Origin: Alphaproteobacteria bacterium
Lineage (GTDB): Bacteria > Pseudomonadota > Alphaproteobacteria > Rhodobacterales > Rhodobacteraceae
DNA: 64,000 nt
Reading direction: 5' to 3'
Assembly (NCBI GenBank): GCA_030431825.1
Contig: JAUIIJ010000005.1
Span: 1-64,000, forward strand
Shown: positions 36,221-45,498 of the stretch, piece by piece
Layout: each line of letters starts with the position of its first letter
Numbering within the stretch: the first letter of the stretch is position 1
Notes under the pieces: model-generated
Seen by the model: only the letters and a program-made list of their open reading frames with translations
Told to the model about the DNA's origin: nothing
The model's database searches: none
Position numbers and translations under genes: made by a program

Positions 36221-37249
36221 ATGCGCGATACGACACGACACCCGACATCGGACAGCGCGAAACCCGGTGCCATGCCTTCGATACGCGCGATACTGACACT
36301 GCTCGGAATCCTGTTGCTGGCGGCGGTGCCCTTCATCGCGCCCTCCATGCAGTTGCTGATCAATCTCGCGCTGGCCAAGGGGCTCGCGGTGTTGGGGGTC
36401 ACCGTCCTGCTGCGGGCGGGGCAGGTTTCTTTCGGTCATGCGCTGTTCTTCGGGATCTCGGCCTATGTCGGTGCCTTCCTGATGGCGTCGCTGCCCGGAG
36501 CGGATCTGATCCTGGTGCTTGTTGCCGGAGTTGGCGGAGCCGTCGTCAGCGGGTTGCTGGTGGGGCTTTTCGTGGTGCGTTACCGGGGGATCTTCTTCGG
36601 AATGCTCAACCTGGCCTTCTCGATGATCTTCTGGTCGATCCTCGAGAAGTTCTATCATGTCACCGGCGGTGCCGACGGTATTCGCCTTGCACGCCCGTCC
36701 GTCCTTGGGATGGCCATGGAACGCGCCGGTTTCGAGGCGGTGATATTCTACCTTTCGATCGTGCTCATGGTCGTGCTCGGCTGGTTCACGCTGCGTTGGT
36801 TCGCCTCGCCTGTCGGGCAGATATTCCAGACCATCAAGACCAATGAAACGCGGCTTGAATATCTCGGTCTGTCGCCGAGACGTGTATTGTTGTCGGGCTA
36901 CGTGCTGTCTGCGGCGCTCTGCGGTGTCGGCGGGTCGCTCATGGCGTTGACGCAGGGTGTGGTGACACCGGAATATGTCTGGTGGGTGCGTTCTGCAGAA
37001 ATGGTCTTCATTGCCGTGCTCGGCGGCGCAGGTTCGGTGCGCGGCGCCTTTATCGGCGCGCTGATCTACGAGGTCGTGCGGATCTATGCCTCGGCCTTCG
37101 CGGGTGACATCTGGCAGCTCCTGCTGGGCAGCTTCCTGCTGGTCATCATCCTGTTCGCGCCGGGCGGGATCATGGGTATCGCCGACACCCTGATCGGGCA
37201 CCGCAAGAAGAGTGGCCAGCGCGCGGCGACAGCGGAGGAGGCGAAATGA
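36221..37249 (+). CDS. Liv-type ABC transporter permease (LivM-like)
   Basis: A 342-residue permease with a hydrophilic N-terminal extension of about 25 residues and some eight membrane helices. LRAGQVSFGHALFFGISAYVG is the LivM hallmark region, and the C-terminal AVLGGAGSVRGAFIGALIYE is also typical. It begins 9 bp after the LivH stop behind GAGGAC and overlaps the ATPase start by 4 bp. It pairs with the preceding permease to form the membrane channel. Confidence 0.92.
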   Translation: MRDTTRHPTSDSAKPGAMPSIRAILTLLGILLLAAVPFIAPSMQLLINLALAKGLAVLGVTVLLRAGQVSFGHALFFGISAYVGAFLMASLPGADLILVLVAGVGGAVVSGLLVGLFVVRYRGIFFGMLNLAFSMIFWSILEKFYHVTGGADGIRLARPSVLGMAMERAGFEAVIFYLSIVLMVVLGWFTLRWFASPVGQIFQTIKTNETRLEYLGLSPRRVLLSGYVLSAALCGVGGSLMALTQGVVTPEYVWWVRSAEMVFIAVLGGAGSVRGAFIGALIYEVVRIYASAFAGDIWQLLLGSFLLVIILFAPGGIMGIADTLIGHRKKSGQRAATAEEAK

Positions 37250-38016
37250 GCGCGACATCGACATCGGGCACGCCGTTGCTGGAAACCCGCGATCTGGTCA
37301 TCCGGTTCGGTGGCGTGACCGCGGCCGACAATGTGTCGATGCAGATCGAGGCCTGGCGCAACCTTGCCATCATCGGTCCCAACGGGGCGGGCAAGACCAC
37401 CTTCCTGAACATCTGCACCGGCTGGCTCAAGCCGCAACAGGGCAAGGTCTTTCTGGAAGGCGAGGACATCAGCGCACTGCCGCCGCGCAAGATCGTTCGG
37501 CGTGGAGTCGCACGGGCGTTTCAGATCCCGCAGCTTTTTACCGAGCATACGGCGCTGGAAAACCTGTTGATCTCGGCGGCGGCGCGGGAAGGGTTGCGCA
37601 ACCCGCTGCAAAGCCTGCACAGGATCAGGCAGCGTGACGAGATGATGCACCTGCTTGATCTGGTAAACTGCGCCGATGTGGCCGACCGCGTGGTGGTCGA
37701 ACTGTCCGAAGGGCAGCGCAAGCTGATCGACATTGCGGTTGCCCTGGCCCTGAAGCCGCGGCTTCTGCTGATGGATGAACCCACGTCCGGCGTGGCATCT
37801 TCCCAGAAGCACGAGGTGATGGAAATACTTGTCGGTGCTCTGGCCGAAGCCGGGGTGACGTCGGTTTTCGTCGAACACGACATGGGGATCGTGTCGCGCT
37901 ATGCCGACGAGGTCGCGGTCTGGAATGCAGGCAATGTGCAGTTGCGCGGCACGCCCGAAGAGATACTCGAACACCCCGACGTCATCCGCGATGTCATTGG
38001 CGAGGAAGTGGCCTGA
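37246..38016 (+). CDS. Liv-type ABC transporter ATP-binding protein (LivG-like)
   Basis: A 256-residue ATPase. Walker A is GPNGAGKTTFLN (about residues 45-56), the signature is LSEGQRKLIDIAVAL (a variant of LSGGQ with Glu) and Walker B LLLMDEPTSGV, followed by the H-loop in VFVEHDMGIV. It overlaps LivM by 4 bp and its stop overlaps the LivF start by 1 bp. Together with LivF it energises the transporter. Confidence 0.93.
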   Translation: MSATSTSGTPLLETRDLVIRFGGVTAADNVSMQIEAWRNLAIIGPNGAGKTTFLNICTGWLKPQQGKVFLEGEDISALPPRKIVRRGVARAFQIPQLFTEHTALENLLISAAAREGLRNPLQSLHRIRQRDEMMHLLDLVNCADVADRVVVELSEGQRKLIDIAVALALKPRLLLMDEPTSGVASSQKHEVMEILVGALAEAGVTSVFVEHDMGIVSRYADEVAVWNAGNVQLRGTPEEILEHPDVIRDVIGEEVA

Positions 38017-38699
38017 TGCTTGAATTTCGTGATGTGAGCGCCTCGATCGGAATCATCGGGATCCTGCGCAACCTGACCTTTCGCGTCGAGACCGCCGAGA
38101 CCCTGGCCCTGATCGGGCGCAATGGCGCGGGCAAGACCACGCTTTTGCGCACCATCATGGGCTTTACCAGGATGCAGGCGGGCGAAATCCTGTTCGAGGG
38201 AAAGTCCCTCGGCCCTGTCGCACCACCGAAACGGCCCGGCCTCGGCATCGGCTATTCACCGGAAGACCGGCGGCTGTTCTCGGCCTTCACCGTCGAAGAG
38301 AATATCCTGCTGCCCGCCGATGCCGCCAGGCTTGGCCCGGTCGAGACGCGGCGCAGGCTGGACAGGGTTTACGACATTCTTCCCGAACTGCGGGAGATGG
38401 CGAACCGTCCGGCGGGCAACGTATCGGGCGGGCAGGGCAAGATGGTAGCCCTGGCGCGGGCGCTGATGCTGGGGACCAAGCTGGTGATGCTGGACGAGCC
38501 GTTTCAGGGCCTCGCGCCGGCGCTGGCCATGCGCTACGCGGATGCGCTGCGCGCCCTGCGGGACAGCGATCGCAGCATCACCCTCGTCATCACGGAATCC
38601 AATCCCTCGCTGTTGCGCGGTTTTGCCAGCCGGACGCTGGTCATCGAACGCGGCGAGGTCTCTGAAGGGTCGCTTGATCCGGAAAGGAAAACAGCATGA
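38016..38699 (+). CDS. Liv-type ABC transporter ATP-binding protein (LivF-like)
   Basis: A 227-residue ATPase. Walker A GRNGAGKTTLLRT (about residues 35-47), the LivF-type GIGYSPEDRRLFSAFTVEEN in the middle, signature VSGGQGKMVALARAL and Walker B LVMLDEPFQGLAP are all visible. It starts on the LivG stop (TGATG) and its own stop overlaps the aldehyde dehydrogenase start by 4 bp, so transport and catabolic genes form one operon. Confidence 0.93.
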   Translation: MLEFRDVSASIGIIGILRNLTFRVETAETLALIGRNGAGKTTLLRTIMGFTRMQAGEILFEGKSLGPVAPPKRPGLGIGYSPEDRRLFSAFTVEENILLPADAARLGPVETRRRLDRVYDILPELREMANRPAGNVSGGQGKMVALARALMLGTKLVMLDEPFQGLAPALAMRYADALRALRDSDRSITLVITESNPSLLRGFASRTLVIERGEVSEGSLDPERKTA

Positions 38700-40165
38700 A
38701 AGATTTCCCAGTCAGCAAGCGCAGCCTCGTGCTGCCCAGGCCGCTGAACCTGATCGGCAACGCCTTTGTGCCGGCTGCCACGGGGGCCGAGTTCGATGTC
38801 CTCTCGCCACTGGACGGTCAGCGGTTCGCGGCAATCGCCGACAGCGGTCCCGAGGATGTCGATGCCGCCGTTGCGGCGGCCCGCGCGGCGTTTGACGGCG
38901 GGCCGTGGAGCAAGCTTTCGGCGACCGAGCGCGGGCGCCTCATGCTGCGCCTGTCTGCGCTGATCCTGGACCATGCCGAGGAACTGGCGCAGCTGGAAAG
39001 CGCCGACAATGGCAAGCCCATCGTGCAGGCGCGCGCCGACATGCAGGTGACGGCCCGCTATTTCGAGTTCTACGGCGGTGCCGCCGACAAGGTGCATGGA
39101 GAGATCATTCCCTTCCTGCCGGGATACAATGTCGAGGTACAGCGCGAACCCCACGGCGTCACCGGACATATCATTCCCTGGAATTACCCGGCGCAGATGT
39201 TCGGGCGCTCGGTCGCCCCGGCGCTGGCCATGGGCAATGCGACGGTGCTCAAGCCCGCGGAAGACGCGTGCCTGACGGCGCTGCGCATCGGTGAACTGTC
39301 GGTCGAGGCAGGCTTTCCGCCCGGCGCGCTGAATATCGTGACGGGGCGCGGGGATGTGGCGGGCAAGGCGCTGTCGGAACATCCGGGCATCGATTTCATC
39401 TCTTTCACCGGCTCGCCCGAAGTCGGTGTGATGATCCAGATCGCAGCGGCGCGCAATTTCATCGGCTGCACGCTGGAACTGGGTGGCAAGTCGCCGCAGA
39501 TCCTGTTCGAGGACGCAGATCTGGATGCGGCCCTTCCCGTGGTGATCAACGCGCTGATCCAGAACGGCGGGCAGACCTGTTCAGCGGGCACCCGCGTGCT
39601 GGTGCAGCGCAGCCTCTGGGAGCGCGTCGAGGCCGGGTTGAAGGCCGCTTTCGAGGGCATCAGCGCCAGTGCGTCGGACGAGGCGGCGGTGCTGGGGCCG
39701 TTGATTTCCGCGCGGCAGAAACGCCGGGTAGAGGAGTATATCGAGACTGCCGATGCGCCTCTCATAGCGCGCGGTGGCATCGCTCCCGAGGCGCCCGAGG
39801 GCGGTTATTACGTGGCGCCGGCAGTTTTCGGCCCCTGTGCGCCGGACGCCCGGATCGCACAGGAAGAGGTATTCGGCCCGGTTCTGGCCATGATCCCCTT
39901 TGAAGACGAAGCCGACGCGATCCGAATTGCCAACGGCACGGATTACGGCCTCGTGGCTGCGGTCTGGACGCGGGATGGTGGGCGGCAGCAGCGTGTCGCC
40001 AAGGCGCTGCGCTGCGGCCAGGTCTTTATCAACGGCTATGGCGCGGGCGGCGGCGTTGAGCTGCCTTTCGGCGGTGTCCGCAAGTCCGGGCATGGTCGCG
40101 AAAAGGGATTTGCTGCGCTGCTGGAGTTTTCCCACATCAAGACCGTGGTGAACAACCACGGCTGA
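38696..40165 (+). CDS. NAD(P)-dependent aldehyde dehydrogenase
   Basis: A 489-residue aldehyde dehydrogenase oxidising an aldehyde to a carboxylic acid. The nucleotide-binding loop GHIIPWNYPAQMFGRSVAPA, the general-base Glu in TLELGGKSPQI (about residue 262) and the catalytic Cys in GGQTCSAGTRVLV (about 296) are in their standard places, and the C-terminus has the PFGGVRKSGHGREKG signature. It is translationally coupled to LivF, so its aldehyde substrate is probably formed from the transported compound, perhaps by the divergent alcohol dehydrogenase. Confidence 0.93.
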   Translation: MKDFPVSKRSLVLPRPLNLIGNAFVPAATGAEFDVLSPLDGQRFAAIADSGPEDVDAAVAAARAAFDGGPWSKLSATERGRLMLRLSALILDHAEELAQLESADNGKPIVQARADMQVTARYFEFYGGAADKVHGEIIPFLPGYNVEVQREPHGVTGHIIPWNYPAQMFGRSVAPALAMGNATVLKPAEDACLTALRIGELSVEAGFPPGALNIVTGRGDVAGKALSEHPGIDFISFTGSPEVGVMIQIAAARNFIGCTLELGGKSPQILFEDADLDAALPVVINALIQNGGQTCSAGTRVLVQRSLWERVEAGLKAAFEGISASASDEAAVLGPLISARQKRRVEEYIETADAPLIARGGIAPEAPEGGYYVAPAVFGPCAPDARIAQEEVFGPVLAMIPFEDEADAIRIANGTDYGLVAAVWTRDGGRQQRVAKALRCGQVFINGYGAGGGVELPFGGVRKSGHGREKGFAALLEFSHIKTVVNNHG

Positions 40166-40245
40166 GACCCCGGGCGCGACAGATTGCGACGCGACCCGCG
40201 AGGTCGGTCAACCACACACTCAGATCAGGACAACGGAGAACGCAG

Positions 40246-40995
40246 GTGAGACTTCAAGGCAAGACGACAATGGTGACCGGTGCGGCTTCGGGCTTTGGCA
40301 AGGGTATTGCCGAAACCTACATTCGCGAAGGGGCGAAGGTCGCGATTTGCGACATCGACGCCGAAGGGGCCCGCGCCGTGGCCGGGGAACTTGGGGAAAA
40401 TGCCATCGCGGTAGCCTGCGACGTGGCGCAGGGAGATCAGGTCGAGGCGGCCGTGGCGCAGGTGACCGACGCGTTCGGCAGCCTCGACATCGTGATCAAC
40501 AACGCCGGCTGGACCAACGCCAACATGCCGCTGATGGAAACCGACGAAGCGACGTTTCGCAAGATCTATGATGTCAACGTGCTGTCGATCTTTCACATGA
40601 CCAAGACCTGTGTGCCGCTCTGGCGCAGGCAGGGGGGAGGGGTGATGATCAATGTCGGCTCGACCGCCGGAATCCGGCCGCGGCCCGGGCTGACCTGGTA
40701 CAATTCGTCAAAAGGGGCGGTGAACCTGATGACCCGGTCGCTTGCCGTCGAACTGGCGCCGGACAATATCCGGGTCTGCGGCATCGCTCCGGTCATGGGC
40801 GTGACCGGGCTTCTGGAGAAGTTCATGGGGGTGCCGGACACGCCGGAGAACCGCGAAAAGTTCATAGCCACCATCCCGCTCGGGCGTCTGTCCGAGCCAC
40901 GCGACATTGCCAATGCGGCGCTCTATCTCGGCTCGGACGAGGCGGATTTCATCACCGGTGTCATCCTCGAAGTCGATGGTGGCCGCACCATCTGA
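40246..40995 (+). CDS. Short-chain dehydrogenase/reductase (SDR, FabG-like)
   Basis: A 249-residue classical SDR: TGAASGFGKGIAE glycine motif near residue 10, NNAGWTNANMP (NNAG), Ser in NVGSTAGI (about 140) and the YxxxK pair in WYNSSKGAVN (about 155-159). The C-terminus ends in FITGVILEVDGGRT. GTG 40246 is preceded by a GGAGA site. It lies 80 bp after the aldehyde dehydrogenase in the same direction and may reduce or oxidise a hydroxy/keto intermediate of the same pathway. Confidence 0.92.
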   Translation: MRLQGKTTMVTGAASGFGKGIAETYIREGAKVAICDIDAEGARAVAGELGENAIAVACDVAQGDQVEAAVAQVTDAFGSLDIVINNAGWTNANMPLMETDEATFRKIYDVNVLSIFHMTKTCVPLWRRQGGGVMINVGSTAGIRPRPGLTWYNSSKGAVNLMTRSLAVELAPDNIRVCGIAPVMGVTGLLEKFMGVPDTPENREKFIATIPLGRLSEPRDIANAALYLGSDEADFITGVILEVDGGRTI

Positions 40996-41030
40996 CGCTC
41001 TGGCGTCCGGTTCAGAAAGAGAGAGAGCTA

Positions 41031-41765
41031 ATGCCAGGCAGCGACATGCGCGGGGCAGCAGGCCGGGGGGTGATGCCGGAGCCGGATGTCGTCACCGCCC
41101 GGATCCTTGCCCTTCTCGCGGGCGAAGAGGTGCACCGGGTCGTCGATATCGGTTGCGGACGGGGCGGGTTGGCGGCGGCGCTTGTCCGTCGGGGTTACTC
41201 GGTGACCGGTGTCGACCCGTCTGACCTGGCGCTGGACGTGGCGCGCGCCCGTGCACCCGGCGCGCGGTTTCTTCGGGCCGGTGCCGAGACCATTCCCGCC
41301 AGCGACAGCAGCTTTGGTGCCGCGATTTTCCACAACGCGCTCCATCATCTGCCGGAAGGCCGGATGGAGGCGGGCATCGCCGAAGCCTGGCGCCTGTTGC
41401 GACCCGGCGGGGTGCTGGTTGTGGTCGAGCCGCTGGCCTCGGGACGTTTCTTCGAGGCGATGCGGCGCGTGGACGACGAAACCGCGATCCGTGCGCAGGC
41501 GCTGGCGGCTCTGAACCGTTTTGCCGTGCGGCCTGACTCCTCGCTGGTCGAAGACAGTCGGATTGACCGGGTCAGCCGTTTTTCATCCGTGGATGAATTT
41601 CTGAGCTACCTGTGTGCGGCGGATCCGTCGCGACAGAAGGTCATCGATGCGAACCGGAACGCGGTGACACGTGATTTCCTGCGCCATGCAGAGGCGGCGG
41701 AAGGCGGCGCATTGATGCTGACGCAGCCTCACATGATGCGGGTGCTGCGCAAGAACGCGGTTTAG
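41031..41765 (+). CDS. Class I SAM-dependent methyltransferase
   Basis: A 244-residue methyltransferase. The SAM-binding motif I is VVDIGCGRGGLAAALVRRG (about residues 39-57), with the acidic motif II residue in VTGVDPSDLALDVAR and motif post-II FHNALHHLPEG. The substrate is unknown; the C-terminal half is not diagnostic. It follows the SDR by 35 bp behind a purine-rich leader and converges on the MaoC-type gene, so it may be the last gene of the Liv-ALDH-SDR operon. Confidence 0.85.
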   Translation: MPGSDMRGAAGRGVMPEPDVVTARILALLAGEEVHRVVDIGCGRGGLAAALVRRGYSVTGVDPSDLALDVARARAPGARFLRAGAETIPASDSSFGAAIFHNALHHLPEGRMEAGIAEAWRLLRPGGVLVVVEPLASGRFFEAMRRVDDETAIRAQALAALNRFAVRPDSSLVEDSRIDRVSRFSSVDEFLSYLCAADPSRQKVIDANRNAVTRDFLRHAEAAEGGALMLTQPHMMRVLRKNAV

Positions 41766-41787
41766 CCCGGTCCGCAGGCGTCGGGAT

Positions 41788-42651
41788 CTACCATGTCGCG
41801 GTGGCATCCATTGCGATGGGCCCGCCGGGGCGCGCGGTCCATAGGCGCATACCATCATCCGTTGTCTCGGCGTTCAGTACGACGTCGCTGGTATCGAACA
41901 GCGGTGAAAGGCTGCGAAAGCGGAACTCTTTCGGGACCTCGCCACGCAGATCCGCGGCGAAATGAACGAGAAGCGTCGCCTGCAGCGGCCCGTGAAAGAT
42001 CAGGCCCGGATAGCCCTCTTCGGCGGTGACATAGGGCTGGTCATAATGGATGCGATGGCCGTTGAACGTCAGCGCCGAGTAGCGGAACAGCAGCACCGGA
42101 TCGGTTGCGATGACCTTTTGGTTTGCGCCGGCCCCGGCGATGGCGGGCCCCTGTCCGGCATCCGCCTGTCCGGTGGCGCGGTAAACGATGTCCTGACGCT
42201 CGGTCAGGGCGATGCCCTGCGGGTCGGAAATCTGGTGATCGACGGTGACGAAACACAGCGGCCCACTCCGTCCCTGCTTGAGCACCACGTCACGGATGGT
42301 CGAGCGACGGGTGACAAGTGTGCCGATACGCAGGGCGCGGTGGAAGACAAAGGCGCCGCCGGCCCACATGCGGCGGGGCAGGGGGACGGGCGGCAGGAAC
42401 CCGCCCCGCGCCGGGTGGCCATCAGGCCCGATTTCGTCGGCCGGTACCGCAGGCTGGGTCAGGCAGAGATGGATCAGCAACGGGGCCGTGGCGCCCACAC
42501 CGATGTCTCCCCTGCGACCGAGCGTGGCGTTGAACCGTTCCGCCAGTGCCGGTGTCAGGTCTTCGGAACGGGTTTCGGTCCTGCCGATCCAGCCGCGCAA
42601 CATCTCGATATCAAGCGCCAGGTCTGCCCCTGTGCCGTCCGGTCGGGTCAT
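41788..42651 (-). CDS. MaoC/FAS1-type dehydratase (mesaconyl-C4-CoA hydratase-like)
   Basis: A 287-residue hotdog-fold hydratase. The N-terminal domain resembles the FAS1-like dehydratase half (GWIGRTETRSEDLTPAL, GGFLPPVPLPRRMWAGG). The C-terminal half has the hydratase region FSALTFNGHRIHYDQPYV-like RYSALTFNGHRIHYD with the catalytic Asp/His neighbourhood, then GYPGLIFHGPLQATLL. This layout is that of mesaconyl-C4-CoA or itaconyl-CoA hydratases (Meh-like). Its start overlaps the CoA-transferase stop by 4 bp, making it the third gene of an ACAD-CaiB-MaoC operon that would activate, dehydrogenate and hydrate a CoA-bound acid. Confidence 0.82.
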   Translation of the reverse strand: MTRPDGTGADLALDIEMLRGWIGRTETRSEDLTPALAERFNATLGRRGDIGVGATAPLLIHLCLTQPAVPADEIGPDGHPARGGFLPPVPLPRRMWAGGAFVFHRALRIGTLVTRRSTIRDVVLKQGRSGPLCFVTVDHQISDPQGIALTERQDIVYRATGQADAGQGPAIAGAGANQKVIATDPVLLFRYSALTFNGHRIHYDQPYVTAEEGYPGLIFHGPLQATLLVHFAADLRGEVPKEFRFRSLSPLFDTSDVVLNAETTDDGMRLWTARPGGPIAMDATATW

Positions 42652-43757
42652 TGATCCCCCTTCGTGTCGATCGCGGGAAGCGCCGGGACGGGACCATAGC
42701 GGCGGGTCTCGCCGGCGACCCGTGCGGCGGGCGCAGGATAGGCAACCGGGCCGTTGGGGGTGTGGATTTCGATCCGGCGCAGATGCGGATGCGCGGAAAG
42801 GCCCGACATGTCGTTGACCGAAGCCATCGCGATATCGGCCTGCCCGAGCGCCTCGATGGCCTGCTCATGGCACATCGAGGCAAAGGCCGCGGCGACGATC
42901 CCATCGGTTTCGCTGCGGTTGGCAACCCTTGCCACATTGGTGGCAAAGCGCGGATCCAGCCCCAGTTCCGGGCGTTGCAGGAAACGTTCGCAGAGCATGC
43001 GCCATTCCCGGTCGCTCTGGATCGAAATCAGGATCAACTGGCCGTCGCGTGTGGAAAAGGCGCTGTAGGGCGAGATCGAGGGATGCGCCATTCCGGCCCG
43101 CTTCGGCGACTTGTCACCTTCGTGATTGAGCAACGGGACCGTCATCCAGTCGGCCATCACATCGAACATCGAAATGGTGATCGCGGTGCCCTTGCCGGAA
43201 ATACCGCGGGCGATCACGGCCTCCAGGATCGCTGCATGCGCGGTCGCGCCGGTGGCGATGTCCACGATCGACATGCCGACGCGGGCAGGTTCGGAGGGAC
43301 CGCCGGTGATCGAGCAAAGCCCCGATTCCGCCTGGATGAGCAGGTCATAGGCCTTGCGATCCGCCATCGGTCCGTCTTCGCCATAGCCGGTGATCGAACA
43401 GGTGATCAACCTGGGATAGTCGCGCGCCAGCATCTCTGGCGTGAACCCCAGCCGTCCAAGCGCGCCGCGTTTGAGATTTTGCACCAGAACGTCCGCGTCG
43501 GCCAGCAGGCGTGCAAGCTCTGCCTTGCCGACGTCGGAGCGCAGGTCGAGCGCAACCGATGTCTTGCCCCTGTTGAGCCAGACGAAATAGCTGGACTGGC
43601 CGGCGGCGACGTCATCGTAACCACGTGCGAAATCCCCCTCCGGGCGTTCTATCTTGATCACCTCGGCACCGGCGTCAGCCAGCCGGCAGGTGGCGAAAGG
43701 AGCCGCGACCGCCTGTTCGACGGCAACGACCTTGAGGCCTTTCAGGGGCAGCGTCAT
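42648..43757 (-). CDS. CaiB/BaiF-type (class III) CoA-transferase
   Basis: A 369-residue CoA-transferase that moves CoA between carboxylic acids. Family landmarks are LKVVAVEQAVAAPFATCRLADAGAEVIKIE at the N-terminus (the first 20 residues are sufficient), GDFARGYD with the catalytic Asp, and FVWLNRGKTSVALDL. The frame extends upstream inside the acyl-CoA dehydrogenase, but ATG 43757 lies on that gene's stop (TGATG) and begins at the family start (MTLPLKGLK), so it is chosen. Middle gene of the ACAD-CaiB-MaoC operon. Confidence 0.92.
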   Translation of the reverse strand: MTLPLKGLKVVAVEQAVAAPFATCRLADAGAEVIKIERPEGDFARGYDDVAAGQSSYFVWLNRGKTSVALDLRSDVGKAELARLLADADVLVQNLKRGALGRLGFTPEMLARDYPRLITCSITGYGEDGPMADRKAYDLLIQAESGLCSITGGPSEPARVGMSIVDIATGATAHAAILEAVIARGISGKGTAITISMFDVMADWMTVPLLNHEGDKSPKRAGMAHPSISPYSAFSTRDGQLILISIQSDREWRMLCERFLQRPELGLDPRFATNVARVANRSETDGIVAAAFASMCHEQAIEALGQADIAMASVNDMSGLSAHPHLRRIEIHTPNGPVAYPAPAARVAGETRRYGPVPALPAIDTKGDQ

Positions 43758-44953
43758 CAGAAGCTCCGGGGCAGGCCGAGCACATGCTCCGCGATATAGG
43801 ACAGGATGAGGTTGGTCGAGATCGGCGCGACCTGATACAGGCGGGTTTCGCGGAACTTGCGTTCGACATCGTATTCGTGGGCAAAGCCGAAGCCGCCATG
43901 GAACTGGATACAGGCATTGGCGGCTTCCCAACTCGCCTTGGCGGCAAGGTACTTTGCCATGTTCGCCTCGGCGCCGCAGGGTTTGCCCGCGTCGAAAAGC
44001 GCGCAGGCCTTGAAGCGCATGAGATTGGCGGCCTCGACCTCGATATGGCTTTCGGCAATGGGGAACTGCACGCCCTGGTTCTGTCCGATCGGACGGCCAA
44101 AGACGGTGCGGTCCCGGACATATCTTGTCACCCGGTCGATGAACCAATAGCCGTCACCGATACATTCGGCCGCAATCAGCGTGCGCTCGGCGTTCAGCCC
44201 GGTCAGGATGTAACCAAAGCCCTTGCCCTCTTCGCCGATGAGATTTTCCTCGGGGATTTCAAGGTTGTCGAAGAAAAGCTCGTTGGTCTCGTGGTTGACC
44301 ATGTTCGGGATCGGCGTCACCCGCATTCCGGATTTCATTGCATCCTTGATGTCGACAAGGAAGATCGAGAGCCCCTCGGATTTTTTCTTCACCTCGGCAA
44401 GCGGCGTCGTGCGCGCCAGAAGGATCATCAGGTCCGAATGCTGCACCCGGCTGATCCAGACCTTCTGGCCGTTGATGACATAGCGGTCGCCGGTTTTCAC
44501 GGCGGTGGTGGTGATCTTCGTGGTATCGGTGCCCGTGGACGGCTCCGTGACGCCCATGGATTGAAGGCGCAATTCGCCCGAGGCCAGCCTCGGCAGGATG
44601 CGCCGTCGCTGTTCTTCGCTGCCGTGACGGACAAGCGTGCTCATGTTGTACATCTGACCGTGGCAGGCACCCGAATTGCCACCGGCTCGATTGATCTCTT
44701 CCATGATGACCGAGGCTTCGGTCAGGCCCAATCCGGAACCGCCATACTCTTCGGGGATGAGCGCGGCCATCCAGCCGGCGCTTGTCAGCGCATCGACGAA
44801 GTTTTCCGGATAGGCGCGGGCCGCGTCGACTTTTCGGTGGTATTCGTCGGGAAACTGCGCACAGACCGCGCGCACCCCATCGCGAATATCCTGAAAGTCG
44901 CTCTCGACGTCTTGAAGCAATGGCCTCTCCTTGTCCTTGCAGTCCATCAACAT
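43757..44953 (-). CDS. Acyl-CoA dehydrogenase
   Basis: A 398-residue FAD-dependent acyl-CoA dehydrogenase. Recognisable elements are IPEEYGGSGLGLTEASVIME, GVTEPSTGTDTTKI (FAD-binding loop), INGQKVWISRVQHSDL, ERTLIAAECIGDG, and the C-terminal CIQFHGGFGFAHEYDVER with the flavin contacts. The frame stays open to 45037 but the extra residues are not family-like; ATG 44953 (MLMDCKDKERP) has GAGGGG upstream and is preferred. First gene of the operon with CaiB and MaoC, so the natural order would be CoA transfer, dehydrogenation, hydration of a short dicarboxylate or branched acid. Confidence 0.92.
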   Translation of the reverse strand: MLMDCKDKERPLLQDVESDFQDIRDGVRAVCAQFPDEYHRKVDAARAYPENFVDALTSAGWMAALIPEEYGGSGLGLTEASVIMEEINRAGGNSGACHGQMYNMSTLVRHGSEEQRRRILPRLASGELRLQSMGVTEPSTGTDTTKITTTAVKTGDRYVINGQKVWISRVQHSDLMILLARTTPLAEVKKKSEGLSIFLVDIKDAMKSGMRVTPIPNMVNHETNELFFDNLEIPEENLIGEEGKGFGYILTGLNAERTLIAAECIGDGYWFIDRVTRYVRDRTVFGRPIGQNQGVQFPIAESHIEVEAANLMRFKACALFDAGKPCGAEANMAKYLAAKASWEAANACIQFHGGFGFAHEYDVERKFRETRLYQVAPISTNLILSYIAEHVLGLPRSF

Positions 44954-45498
44954 GGCTGCCGCCCCTCGCGGCGCCTCGGTCGCACACTGACCCATCCGCG
45001 TGAGTATACGGAAATACCGCTTTGTCATGGGGGGCATATCGTAAGTCTATGGCCCCGGGGTCTGATGTGACTATTTCGAACCCGGGTGCTGTCACGCGAA
45101 GGTAAGCCAGTCAAGCAATGCCAGAGTGATTCATGGCCCGTTGACAGGCGGGTTCACAATGTGCCGGTTTCAAACGCGATACGTGAGGCACCGCACCGAA
45201 AACGGAATGGTGACCTGTTCTGTCCTTCCGGGCTGCAATCACGCGCACCCGGACCGTCCTGAATCCTTCGCTCCAGAATGCCGTGTTCCGGCCAATGGCC
45301 GCCAGGTGGTAATGTCGTTGACACTGCGCTCCTACATGCTTTACCGCTGGCAAGATGATCAGATCGTTCTTCGCATCGCAGGACTATTATCCGCCGCTTC
45401 AATAGCTGCGGGTAACTCATCATTGGTTTTCCGCTGCCCCTGTCAGCGGTCAACATGCAATCGACCTTGTGCCGGGTGGCAAATTCAAAGGTCGAAAG
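44954..45498. other. Intergenic region without a recognised gene
   Basis: About 545 bp between the divergent acyl-CoA dehydrogenase and the TyrA-like gene. Open frames exist on both strands (45126-45605 plus, 45111-45353 and 45154-45639 minus), but none shows a family signature, they overlap each other, and composition is uneven. It could be the eroded remnant of a gene. No terminal repeats of a mobile element were seen. Confidence 0.45.
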
